NCBI RefSeq assembly: GCF_003383615.1
Contig: NZ_QNUL01000022.1
Span: 1-64,000, forward strand
Length of the DNA stretch: 64,000 nt
Direction of reading: 5' to 3'
Source: Dyadobacter luteus
Lineage (GTDB): Bacteria > Bacteroidota > Bacteroidia > Cytophagales > Spirosomataceae
Shown here: positions 32,892 through 42,074 of the stretch, in pieces
How positions within the stretch are numbered: the stretch's first letter is position 1
Layout: every line of letters starts with the position of its first letter
The notes under the pieces: model-generated
What the model was told of the DNA's origin: nothing
The model's input: only the letters and a program-made list of their open reading frames with translations
Databases searched by the model: none
Translations under genes and position numbers: made by a program

Positions 32892-35453
32892 CTAAAGCTG
32901 ATGCTCGTTAAGCACTTTATAATATACACTGACAGGGAATATCACATCATCAATCTCGTTATAAGTTTCCAGAATAGGAATAATCATATCATTGAGCTTA
33001 GTTCTATTCATTTGTTGAAGCATATTAGAAAGAGTTTTGATTTCACTTTCGGACTTTTTAATGCTTCTAATAAATGCTATGATATTCTTATCCAAACCTA
33101 AATGTCCACTATATTGCGTTATCAATTTGCTATAAAAAACACTGTTATTATTAATCAAATACTCTCTATACTTAGAATTCAAGCTAAATAGGTCTAAATT
33201 TTTACCTCTATAATTATAAATAATGGATGCAATAAAATGGTACAAGTCATACTCTTTAACTTCTGCTTCAACGTCGTCAAAATTCTCAAACAGTCTTGCT
33301 GCGCAATAATAAGATAAATGGCAAGTAAAATCTGTATCGAAAAAATCGATTTTTGCAAGCTTGGATATAAACTCGTAATCAACATCTGAACTATTAAAAT
33401 TGAACTTTAACTCATTTAGAACAGTATCATACTTCTCATCCTTAACTTTAGATGTTTCATTGAAATAAAGAATAATTTGATCTGGTATCTCGACGTACTT
33501 GGTAATGTTTTGTAATTTAAATAGAGATTTAACTAATAAAATAATATCATTTTCACTGTGTATTTGCTTAATAAATAATTCGTAAAAATGTTTTAAATGT
33601 CTTTGATTTTTTAGCTGAGTAATACTAAAATCTAGTGGATCTTCGTAAGGTTCTATTTTAGAGGATAATAGAATATACAATTCTTCAATTCCCTTGTTTT
33701 TAGCAAAAATAATTTCGTTTGCTGAAAAATCACCAAATAGTCCGTGATTAAAATACTTTACATGATTATCAATATATAATATTGAACGTATACTTCGAGA
33801 TTTCTTTTCTTTAAAAACATCGCTAAAATTCAAAGAGGATGTACTTTCTGTTGAACAATACAAGTCGCCTATTATCTTCTTAATAATAATAGAGTTATTT
33901 TCATCATATTGGTTGCTTTTTATGAAATTGTCTAGAGATGTATTATCGACCTTAAATCTATTTCCATCTACTTCTAAAAAGCTTCCTTTTGATAAATCCA
34001 TATATACTACTGAAAATTTTAATTTCAGTAGTTCTAATAGTATTAGATCCTTAATGATAAGATTATTTTTAGATAGATGAAGAGATAAAAAGAATGAATT
34101 TAAAAATAACTTAATATCCCTGATATTACCTATACATAACTCTAAAATACCTCGTTTGTTTATTGTATTTATATTTGGAATTAAATTAGCTATCTCAGGG
34201 GAAACACCTAGAGAAAAAATAGCATTATTAAATTCCTCTGTAAAATGAGGATTGCTTATAACTATGCTAGGGTCATTATTTGTATACTCTGAAACTTTAT
34301 CTATCAATATTTCAGAAATACTCTCCATCCTAACTGGAGATAAAACTATCTGAAGCTGAAATATTTTTTTTAAGTATTCTTCTATATTACCAAGTTTATT
34401 ATCTCCTTTGAGGGAACTTTTAATGTAATCAATGTCAAAAGCAACAATAAAAAAAGTATTCTTAAAGTCTGCGGTATTCCTGATAAGTCTAAATACTAGC
34501 AATATTTCTTCAGATGATAGTCGGTCTAAGTCATCTATGAATACAACTATTCGCTTTTCTATTTTTGATATTGTATTGTTAATAATCTCTTTTCTATATT
34601 CTACTGTACTTCCATTAAAATTTAATAACGACCCTGCAAAAGAGGTAATCATACGATCTACGAGGTTGTCTGATGGATTACTATTAATTACTTCATAGGA
34701 ATACTTATGTAGATCCGATGCGATGTCTGAATGATATCGTTTAAGATTTTTCTGTAAAATGTCAAACAAATTCATAATAATATTATTGTCCTGACTTGCT
34801 ACCCAAGGATTGAAATCAATAATTATAACATTCTCAGAGCTATTAAGTGTACTATTGAGTTCACGTTTAATAAAATCCATAAATACCGTCTTTCCATTTC
34901 CCCAATTTGAAATTACTGAAATATTTATAGCTCGTTCTGGCTTTGTGTTTGTTATCGCTCTCACTAATGACTTTGCCTGCTCTTTCCTGTCCAACTCATC
35001 TTCTACTTGTAAATCGAAGTCTTCTGAAATGAATTTATTGTCCGATAACTCATTATTAGGTTCATAAATATATGATGTTGATTTCAGAAATATTACAATA
35101 AATAATATGTCAGTTATTAAAAAACGATCATCATTGAAGATATTGTAAAAATATATTTCTTTATCATTTGTTATATATTTATAAAGTATAAACACTATGA
35201 CTACATTATAAATGCTAAATTTGGATATTTTTTTATTTGAATTATATTTTTTAATAGATGAAAACAGATAGTATATAAGTAGAGATAGAAAAAAATATGA
35301 TCTTATATATGGGCTTGTGTCAACTTCTGGAAGGTACTCAAACAACTTGCTTGTTACTGGAAGTGCAAAGCATTTTATTGGCTTGTAAAAAATATATAAT
35401 AAGCATATAATGACAGGAACTTTAAGCCATTTTTTTAATGAAATTTCATTCAT
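32892..35453 (-). CDS. KAP family P-loop NTPase, membrane-bound
   Basis: An 853-residue AT-rich protein. Four hydrophobic helices (residues about 12-28, 52-67, 82-96, 111-127) precede the NTPase domain. Walker A is NWGNGKT (about 183-189) and Walker B VVFIDDLDRLS (about 303-313), followed by the RLIRN and FIVAFD strands typical of KAP proteins. Family members are STAND-like ATPases with membrane segments in the same region. Several are linked to phage defence or plasmid exclusion. The long C-terminal part is unassigned and may be a sensor or effector. It stands alone beside a structured non-coding block. Confidence 0.82.
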   Translation of the reverse strand: MNEISLKKWLKVPVIICLLYIFYKPIKCFALPVTSKLFEYLPEVDTSPYIRSYFFLSLLIYYLFSSIKKYNSNKKISKFSIYNVVIVFILYKYITNDKEIYFYNIFNDDRFLITDILFIVIFLKSTSYIYEPNNELSDNKFISEDFDLQVEDELDRKEQAKSLVRAITNTKPERAINISVISNWGNGKTVFMDFIKRELNSTLNSSENVIIIDFNPWVASQDNNIIMNLFDILQKNLKRYHSDIASDLHKYSYEVINSNPSDNLVDRMITSFAGSLLNFNGSTVEYRKEIINNTISKIEKRIVVFIDDLDRLSSEEILLVFRLIRNTADFKNTFFIVAFDIDYIKSSLKGDNKLGNIEEYLKKIFQLQIVLSPVRMESISEILIDKVSEYTNNDPSIVISNPHFTEEFNNAIFSLGVSPEIANLIPNINTINKRGILELCIGNIRDIKLFLNSFFLSLHLSKNNLIIKDLILLELLKLKFSVVYMDLSKGSFLEVDGNRFKVDNTSLDNFIKSNQYDENNSIIIKKIIGDLYCSTESTSSLNFSDVFKEKKSRSIRSILYIDNHVKYFNHGLFGDFSANEIIFAKNKGIEELYILLSSKIEPYEDPLDFSITQLKNQRHLKHFYELFIKQIHSENDIILLVKSLFKLQNITKYVEIPDQIILYFNETSKVKDEKYDTVLNELKFNFNSSDVDYEFISKLAKIDFFDTDFTCHLSYYCAARLFENFDDVEAEVKEYDLYHFIASIIYNYRGKNLDLFSLNSKYREYLINNNSVFYSKLITQYSGHLGLDKNIIAFIRSIKKSESEIKTLSNMLQQMNRTKLNDMIIPILETYNEIDDVIFPVSVYYKVLNEHQL

Positions 35454-35487
35454 GTACTTCTTGGTTTAAGCCGGAGGTTTACTAGTT

Positions 35488-35802
35488 TTAAAACTCCACC
35501 GCCCATCCAAACCTACCCCTATAATCAATCACAGTATCAACACTAGCAGCTTGCTTATTCATTTCTGTCTGCACTTCTATTCGCAGGCGACCGTCAGGTA
35601 TGTAGCCTATGTGCAGGCTTTCGCTGTAAGTGCGGTCGAAGTATTCTGTTGCTATTATTGTGCTGTCGGGATTGTAGAACCGGACGGTGGCAAAGTCGAC
35701 GTTCAGGACAATGATTTCAATATCCCGGTAAGGGCCGATTTGGTCTGAACAAGATAGGCAGAAAAAAAGAAAAAAGGGGGCGGATTTGAGTAAACGGTTC
35801 AT
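35488..35802 (-). CDS. Small lipoprotein, unknown
   Basis: A 104-residue lipoprotein with signal peptide and lipobox FCLSC (Cys18). The mature domain is a small all-beta module ending in FGWAVEF. Its ATG overlaps the TGA of the gene upstream (ATGA), so it is co-translated with the coiled-coil-like protein. Together with the KAP gene 35 bp downstream of its stop, the three may act as a unit, but the composition differs. Confidence 0.5.
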   Translation of the reverse strand: MNRLLKSAPFFLFFCLSCSDQIGPYRDIEIIVLNVDFATVRFYNPDSTIIATEYFDRTYSESLHIGYIPDGRLRIEVQTEMNKQAASVDTVIDYRGRFGWAVEF

Positions 35803-36290
35803 AGCTTCAGATGATTGATGTAACCGGATAGTTTAATTGGTTCATTCTCAATTGGCAACGTTTTGACATTGATTTCATCAATTTGTAACCGAATTTTTTG
35901 AGCGTTGTCCTGGATATCGGGGAAAGATGCCAGTTCGCTGTTCAGTTTTTTCAATTCCTGTGTTGCTTTCTCCCGTTCGTAAAGTTCCAAGCCGGGAATT
36001 TCCTTAGTCAGATTTTGTATCCTGTGTTGTAGCAGCTGTCGTTCTGATCGCTGCTGTGCCTGGCGGCTGAGCTCTTTTGAAAGTTCGTACTGAAGTATTT
36101 TTCTGCGGCTACTGGTAGTATCCGTTTGGGATTTCGGCTGTGCTGGCTCGAAGGTAAAAACAGGGTTTATTACGAATTCCAGTTCCGCCTTTTTGCCATT
36201 CTCCGGCAGGTTTTCTTTTTGGTAATTGAATTCCGTATTGGACTGTACGGTAATATTGATTAGATGTTTTCCTGATATCAGGAAAGCCAA
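35799..36290 (-). CDS. Coiled-coil protein, possibly membrane-anchored
   Basis: A 163-residue frame beginning with TTG at 36290. The N-terminus is hydrophobic (MAFLISGKHLINITV) and the body is strongly helical and charged, with a Gln/Arg-rich coiled coil (about 70-125). An ATG at 36303 lies in another frame and would give a short product, so a one-base frameshift near 36290 or a TTG start must be assumed. The original protein may have had a longer anchor. Coupled to the lipoprotein downstream. Confidence 0.45.
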   Translation of the reverse strand: MAFLISGKHLINITVQSNTEFNYQKENLPENGKKAELEFVINPVFTFEPAQPKSQTDTTSSRRKILQYELSKELSRQAQQRSERQLLQHRIQNLTKEIPGLELYEREKATQELKKLNSELASFPDIQDNAQKIRLQIDEINVKTLPIENEPIKLSGYINHLKL

Positions 36291-36368
36291 CCCCGTGATA
36301 CATTGTAAAATGATACTCTACGTGAAAGATAAATATACTTATAGGGGAAAGGATTACATGTAACTGAC

Positions 36369-36896
36369 TTATAAATATTTATTATACAAGAAACTTCTAT
36401 AAGTATATGTCCGCATCTTAAGTTCATGCTCTTCTATTAACACTTTATCCGGCATCCTTTTTAAGGCATTTTGAATTGATGTTCCCAAGTATCTCCAGCC
36501 AAGACGCTCAAAGAACAGCTTTATTTCATTAATTTCTCTTGGTGATTCAAAGAAGGTAGATTCTAACAAATGATAATTTATGGCATACACCAATGCCGGC
36601 GTCTCATTGAGAGTAGCATAGTTACTTAGGTCTGCTCTGTGATGATTTACAAGGATTTCACGTAAATTCTTGGGGATTTTCAAATCAGTACTGCAAATCT
36701 GTTCAACCTTGTAATTAGAAAATGTTGAAATTCTATCCAACAAATTGATATTATAACCTTTATCTCCTGACTCAATATTGACCACTGAAGCTCTGGATAA
36801 CCCAGTCAACATGGCAAATTTAATTTGCGAGAGTCCCGAAGCCTCTCGTATTTTGCGAACGTTCCGTCCGATAGTTTTCCTTATTGCAGCGTCCAT
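36369..36896 (-). CDS. XRE family transcriptional regulator
   Basis: A 175-residue regulator with an N-terminal helix-turn-helix (about residues 10-65, RKIREASGLSQIKFAMLTGL then SRASVVNIE). The remaining 105 residues form a separate helical region of unknown function. Such genes often control neighbouring defence or mobile genes; it is 78 bp upstream of the coiled-coil gene and on the same strand, so it may be cotranscribed with it and control the KAP neighbourhood. Confidence 0.78.
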   Translation of the reverse strand: MDAAIRKTIGRNVRKIREASGLSQIKFAMLTGLSRASVVNIESGDKGYNINLLDRISTFSNYKVEQICSTDLKIPKNLREILVNHHRADLSNYATLNETPALVYAINYHLLESTFFESPREINEIKLFFERLGWRYLGTSIQNALKRMPDKVLIEEHELKMRTYTYRSFLYNKYL

Positions 36897-37049
36897 TGAG
36901 CAAATAGACCACTGTAAATCATTTCAAATTGACTACATAATTGTATAATTTAAAATGATTTAGTATGTTTGTGATGTAAGTCCCGTATATCTTTTGATAT
37001 GCGACTTTAAATTTTACTAAGGTATTAAACTAAAAGTCTTGCAATCGCC

Positions 37050-37165
37050 TTCTGACGCCGTGATGTAAGACAGCAGATTAATACCCCATGACAACTTTAT
37101 GTGCTATATTGCACCTGAACGAGTGTGGGGTCTGCTGTAAATCCATATCACGTAAGGCGTCAGAA
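37050..37165. repeat. Nested inverted repeat, possible structured RNA
   Basis: Outer arms TTCTGACGCC (37050-37059) and GGCGTCAGAA (37156-37165); inner pairs CAGCAG/CTGCTG (37071-37076, 37142-37147), CCCCA/TGGGG (37084-37088, 37136-37140), and an apical GTGC/GCAC hairpin (37101-37114). All pairs are in nested order, so the whole 116 bp can fold as one arm. It lies in a 570-bp gap between divergent genes. Confidence 0.45.
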
Positions 37166-37236
37166 ACTTTAATGCGATTATGGTTGTGGATCCTACATTT
37201 GTACTTCCTACCCACAAAGACTCACAGTAACAATTA

Positions 37237-37437
37237 CATAATGTCCATGCTCTCCACAGGAGCCAAACCATTGTTACGCGTATGAGTAATCGTCTTGTCT
37301 TTAAATTGATCATCCGTAAGCCTCAGTAGACCCGGCTCATCCTGCATTTTCGAATCTTTAGGATCTATTGCTGAGTTTTGGATCACGGGGTCGGTATGCC
37401 ATTTTCTCTGCAATCCTGAGGGGTTTGCAGGGTGTAA
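37237..37437 (-). other. Open frame without start, possible gene remnant
   Basis: A 67-codon minus-strand frame between stops, reading protein-like sequence (DPVIQNSAIDPKDSKM, LLRLTDDQFKDKTITH). No ATG at its beginning and no recognised family. It may be the end of a deleted gene in the gap between the XRE regulator and the TlpA gene. Confidence 0.2.
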
Positions 37438-37468
37438 TTACATCATTTTCACTCCAATCTTTTTTGCA

Positions 37469-38830
37469 ATGAACTCACGTTTTTGCTCACCAGGGAAGCT
37501 ATTGCCATACCTGTTCTATCTTTTAGTCTCTTTTATACTGATGCTTTGCTGGCGGCCTGTTCAGGCGCAGCAGCGTGTACCTCTCTCTATTAGTGACAGT
37601 GTGCCGGATATTACAATTCAAAATGTATTGAATTACAAATCATCAACTGCTAAAATCTCTGATTTCCGGGGAAAATTATTGATTCTGGACTTCTGGGCGA
37701 CCTGGTGCAAACCGTGCGTGATGATGATTCCCAAGATGGACTCACTTGAAAAACAATTTCATGGCCAGGTGGTGTTTCTGCCAGTTAGCTATCAGAGCAA
37801 ACAGGAAATATCGGTTTTCCGGGAAAAACTTGCCAAACGTACAGGGCAACGTATAACGGGACCGGAAGTCGTCAGTGATGTGAATCTGAAGGCCCTTTTT
37901 CCTCACAGCGGCGTGCCTCATTATGTCTGGATTGGTCCGGATGGAGTGCTTCGGGCGATCACAAATCTGGATGAAATCCGCACTGAAAATATTCAAGCCG
38001 TTCTAAATGGCAACGGTCGCACTCTAGCTGTTAAGAAGGACGCCAAGCGGTTAACCTACAACCGTCAGCAAATGGCACTGAGCGATTTCTTGGTAGAGAA
38101 CAGTGACGTTTTGGCCGCTAATACCCACAGAAGTGTCCTGACTGGCTACATAGCCGGGATTGGCGGAGGCGGTACATTACATAAGCCAGTGGACAGTTTG
38201 GATCACTGGCGGGTTACCTTTACCAATCTGAATCCGCAAACGCTCTTTGCCAATGCTTACGGCAAAGGCAGGCGCTTTTTTTCTTCCAATACAGTTTCCG
38301 TTGAGGTTAAAGACAGCCTTTCCTTTTTTCACATGGGACAGAAAGCCCGTGACTGGATGCCACTTCATTGCTACTGCTACGAGCTGATTGTGCCATCAAG
38401 TCTTGCCGACAGCGGCTATAGGATTATGCAAAAAGACCTTAACAGGCTTTTTCCTCAATATCAGGCAACGCTCGAAATACGCCAGAAAAAAGTTTTGGCG
38501 CTAATCAGGACCTCTAAAATAGATAAAGTCAAATCCGCTTCAGATACTTACAGCGATAGCTATGACGGATTCACCTACAAACTTCGCCGCGGGAAACTTG
38601 AACACTTTGTGACCGGGCTCAACGGAATGTACATGCAAAGTTCACCCCTGGAAATCGTTGACCAGACCGGTTATGAGGGTTATGCTGATCTTGACATGGA
38701 AGTAAAATTCTCAGATTTACAAAATGTTAATGCAGCCCTTTCCAAATACGATCTTCAGCTCATTGAGAAATCGGAGTCTCGTGAAATTCTTGTTATCCGC
38801 GACCGTATTGCTTATTCAACTACCAACTAA
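37469..38830 (+). CDS. TlpA-type thioredoxin protein with C-terminal extension
   Basis: A 453-residue exported protein: signal peptide (about 1-34), thioredoxin fold with WATWCKPC (Cys80, Cys83), and a long C-terminal region resembling DUF3738 (SSPLEIVDQTGYEGYADLDM). TlpA proteins reduce or isomerise periplasmic thiols; in Bacteroidota such fusions are frequent next to SusC/SusD pairs, as here with a 12-bp gap to susC. The work of the extension is unknown. Confidence 0.85.
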   Translation: MNSRFCSPGKLLPYLFYLLVSFILMLCWRPVQAQQRVPLSISDSVPDITIQNVLNYKSSTAKISDFRGKLLILDFWATWCKPCVMMIPKMDSLEKQFHGQVVFLPVSYQSKQEISVFREKLAKRTGQRITGPEVVSDVNLKALFPHSGVPHYVWIGPDGVLRAITNLDEIRTENIQAVLNGNGRTLAVKKDAKRLTYNRQQMALSDFLVENSDVLAANTHRSVLTGYIAGIGGGGTLHKPVDSLDHWRVTFTNLNPQTLFANAYGKGRRFFSSNTVSVEVKDSLSFFHMGQKARDWMPLHCYCYELIVPSSLADSGYRIMQKDLNRLFPQYQATLEIRQKKVLALIRTSKIDKVKSASDTYSDSYDGFTYKLRRGKLEHFVTGLNGMYMQSSPLEIVDQTGYEGYADLDMEVKFSDLQNVNAALSKYDLQLIEKSESREILVIRDRIAYSTTN

Positions 38831-38841
38831 TCGCTCCTATT

Positions 38842-41800
38842 ATGAAAAAAGTATTTATCATTTTTTTGCTGTGGATGTCAGCTGTGTTTTCTACAGCTAC
38901 AGCTCAATATGTCGTGGTAGGTAAAGTAGTCACTTCGCCTGATTCTGCAGCATTACCCGGCGCAGTAGTAGTTGTCAAGGGAGATGTAACATCAGGAGCC
39001 ACATCGGATGAAAACGGAATATTTAAGCTCAGTATCCCTGATTCCTCCGCCGATCTGCTTATCTCTTATATCGGATATAAACCCAGGCAGGTCCATGTAA
39101 GCTTCCCTATTCCATCTGCTTTAATTATTTCACTTGAAGCGGATGCCAACCAGCTGGGAGAAGTAGTGATATCAACAGGCTATCAGAACATTCCGAAAGA
39201 ACGAGCGACAGGTTCGTTTTCTACCGTCGACAACACGCTTCTTAGCCGCCGAGTGAGTACTGATCTGATCAGCAGGCTCTATGATGTAGTGCCAGGTCTG
39301 ATTTCCAATCAGGGAAGATCTAACGCACGAGGGCTTTTAATACGGGGGCAAAGCACAATTTCTTCAAGCACTCAGCCATTGATCGTCATCGATAACTTTC
39401 CTTATGAAGGAGATTTAAGCACCATCAATCCTAATGATGTTGAAAGTGTGACCATTCTCAAAGATGCTGCCGCGGCTTCCATCTGGGGCTCGCGTGCAGG
39501 AAACGGGGTGATAGTGATTACGACTAAAAAAGGCGCCTCGGGCACTCCTACGCAAATCAGCTTCAATGCGAATGTGACTACGTCACAAAGACCCGACTTG
39601 TTTTACCAGCCCCGAATCAGCTCTTCGGATTTTATCGATAACGAAATCCGTTTTTTCGATCTGAGTCGCTACAAGGCTTTAGAGAACAACATCAATCAGT
39701 ACCCGTTCACACCCGTAGTTGAGTTAATGATCGCCGGACGCGATGGAAAGATATCCCCCCAACAGGCTCAGCAACAAATCGATGCGCTCAGAGACATTGA
39801 TGTAAGAAATGATTATTCCCAATACCTCTACCAGCCGGCGGCAGCCCAGCAGTACGCACTGAGTCTTCGGGGTGGAAACGACAAACAGAAATTCTTTTTG
39901 TCCGCCGGATATGATAGAAGCCAGGCCGCAGAGGTAGGAAACAGCGACCAAAGATTTACGATCAATGTCAACAACACTTATACCCTCAGTAAAAGACTCG
40001 ATATTTCTGCAGGTATTTACTATACCGGGACCGTAAGTAAGCGAAACGCTCAGCAGATACCAAACTATACAAATCCCTTAACCGGATTGACTGGTGGGGT
40101 GATGTACCCTTATGCAGCCCTTGCCGATGCTGCGGGCTCTCCCCTTCCGCTAATCAATGAGTACCGGCTGTCTTATCTTGATGCCGCTGTGCAGAAAGGG
40201 TTTCTTGACTGGAGCTATCGCCCGTTGCAGGAGCTTGCAAACGCAGACAATACATCTCGACTAACAGACTACAGGCTCCAGACCAGTATAAATTACAAGA
40301 TCACCGAGGGATTGAAATTCACAGGTCTGTATCAGTATAGCAGAGGCATCAACATGGGACGCAACCACTACAGTGCAGATACCTATCTTTCCCGTAGCCT
40401 GATCAATACCTTTACTGCTATCGACGCTGGAGGAATACTAACAAGGCCTATTCCCACGGGTGGGATTCTAGATAAAACAGAAAGTAGTTACAGTGCCCAA
40501 AACCTTCGCACCCAGCTTGATTATTCACGGACAATTGGTGCGGGCGAGCTGACTGCACTCGGGGGCTTTGAGCTAAGGGAACTAACGCGGGTAGGTAGCA
40601 CCTTCCGATCCTATGGTTATGATGATCAGTACGCATCTGCAAAAGCTGTCGATTATGCAACAACCTTTCTTTACTCTGTTAACCCCGCTATCAGCTCACG
40701 CATTCCCAATGTGGACACGCAGTACGAGCATGCTGACAGATATCTTTCTTATTATCTGAATGCGGCTTATACCTTTCGGAAGCGCTACACCCTTTCAGCA
40801 AGCGCCAGGACCGACCGAAGTAATCTGTTCGGAGTGAATGCGAATCAAAGGGGCGTACCACTTTATTCCGTCGGTGCTGCCTGGCAACTCAGCCAGGAAT
40901 CCTTCTACCATGCAGGCTGGCTCCCTTACTTAAAACTTCGCGGCACCTTTGGTTACAGCGGAAACAGCAATAAGAATGTTTCTGCTTATACAACAGCCTC
41001 TTTTGGCACGCGCGGCGATATAAACACGGGTGCTGCCTTTGCCACAATTCAAAATCCTCCTAATCCAGAGCTTCGTTGGGAGCGTGTTAAAACCATAAAT
41101 ATTGGCATAGATTTTGAGACCAGCCGCCGGACTCTGAGCGGAAGTGTTGAGTACTTCACCAAAACAGGACTTGATCTGATCGGCAGTATGCCCTACCCTG
41201 GCAGCTCGGGCGTGAAGACCTTTACCGGCAATTACGCTGCTACCGCAGGCCATGGCATCGACCTGACTGTAAACAGCCGAATTTTTGATCGTGGCTTTAA
41301 ATGGTACTCGGATTTTCTTTTAAGCCAGGTCACAGACAAGGTAACTCGCTATGATGTGAGCTCAACATCTATCTTCTATTTAAGAAACGGGGATGGCGTA
41401 GGCACTTTTCCTTTGGAAGGAAAACCACTCTATGCAGTATATAGTTTGGACTGGGCCGGACTTGATCCATCTACAGGAGATCCACAAGGATACCTCAACG
41501 GAGAAGTCAGTAAGGATTACGCGGCACTCTTAGCAATTACCCCTGATGAGCTAAATTACCATGGCCCTGCCCGCCCGAGTGTCTTCGGAGCGCTGCGTAA
41601 CACATTCTCGTGGAAATCACTATCGCTCTCTGTCAACATCAGCTATCGATTAGGCTATTTCTATAAAGATCAATCCGTTTCCTACAGTCAGGTCAATACA
41701 TCAGTTCCTACCCATGGAGACTACAGCCGGCGCTGGCAAAAGCCCGGTGACGAGCTTAACACCACTGTCCCTTCGATGCCGGCTGTCGCTAACAGCAACC

Positions 41801-42057
41801 GTGACAGTTTCTACATGTACTCTGACGTCTTGGTGCGAAAAGGCGATCATATCAGATTGCAGGATGTCAATCTGAGCTATACAATCAACAAGTCCAATTG
41901 GAAGAAAACACCCTTTCAGTCAGCACAGATCTATGTGTACGCCAGCAATCTGGGCATTGTCTGGAAAGCTGCCAAGGGAAGTATTGATCCGGATCACGCA
42001 TGGTCCATGTTCCCACCAGTGCGCACGGTGAGTGCCGGAATTAAATTTGACATTTGA
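38842..42057 (+). CDS. SusC/RagA-type TonB-linked outer-membrane protein
   Basis: A 1071-residue TonB-dependent importer. Signal peptide (1-22), an N-terminal carboxypeptidase-D-like domain (VVVGKVVTSPDSAALPGAV and IGYKPRQ), plug domain (KERATGSFSTVD, GRSNARGLLIRGQSTI, VESVTILKDAAAASIWGSRA), and a large barrel. Together with SusD it imports a nutrient that is not predictable here, often a peptide or sugar polymer in such small systems. The end overlaps the next open frame by 4 bp. Part of a TlpA-SusC-SusD operon. Confidence 0.95.
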   Translation: MKKVFIIFLLWMSAVFSTATAQYVVVGKVVTSPDSAALPGAVVVVKGDVTSGATSDENGIFKLSIPDSSADLLISYIGYKPRQVHVSFPIPSALIISLEADANQLGEVVISTGYQNIPKERATGSFSTVDNTLLSRRVSTDLISRLYDVVPGLISNQGRSNARGLLIRGQSTISSSTQPLIVIDNFPYEGDLSTINPNDVESVTILKDAAAASIWGSRAGNGVIVITTKKGASGTPTQISFNANVTTSQRPDLFYQPRISSSDFIDNEIRFFDLSRYKALENNINQYPFTPVVELMIAGRDGKISPQQAQQQIDALRDIDVRNDYSQYLYQPAAAQQYALSLRGGNDKQKFFLSAGYDRSQAAEVGNSDQRFTINVNNTYTLSKRLDISAGIYYTGTVSKRNAQQIPNYTNPLTGLTGGVMYPYAALADAAGSPLPLINEYRLSYLDAAVQKGFLDWSYRPLQELANADNTSRLTDYRLQTSINYKITEGLKFTGLYQYSRGINMGRNHYSADTYLSRSLINTFTAIDAGGILTRPIPTGGILDKTESSYSAQNLRTQLDYSRTIGAGELTALGGFELRELTRVGSTFRSYGYDDQYASAKAVDYATTFLYSVNPAISSRIPNVDTQYEHADRYLSYYLNAAYTFRKRYTLSASARTDRSNLFGVNANQRGVPLYSVGAAWQLSQESFYHAGWLPYLKLRGTFGYSGNSNKNVSAYTTASFGTRGDINTGAAFATIQNPPNPELRWERVKTINIGIDFETSRRTLSGSVEYFTKTGLDLIGSMPYPGSSGVKTFTGNYAATAGHGIDLTVNSRIFDRGFKWYSDFLLSQVTDKVTRYDVSSTSIFYLRNGDGVGTFPLEGKPLYAVYSLDWAGLDPSTGDPQGYLNGEVSKDYAALLAITPDELNYHGPARPSVFGALRNTFSWKSLSLSVNISYRLGYFYKDQSVSYSQVNTSVPTHGDYSRRWQKPGDELNTTVPSMPAVANSNRDSFYMYSDVLVRKGDHIRLQDVNLSYTINKSNWKKTPFQSAQIYVYASNLGIVWKAAKGSIDPDHAWSMFPPVRTVSAGIKFDI

Positions 42058-42074
42058 CCAAACACAAATTAGAA

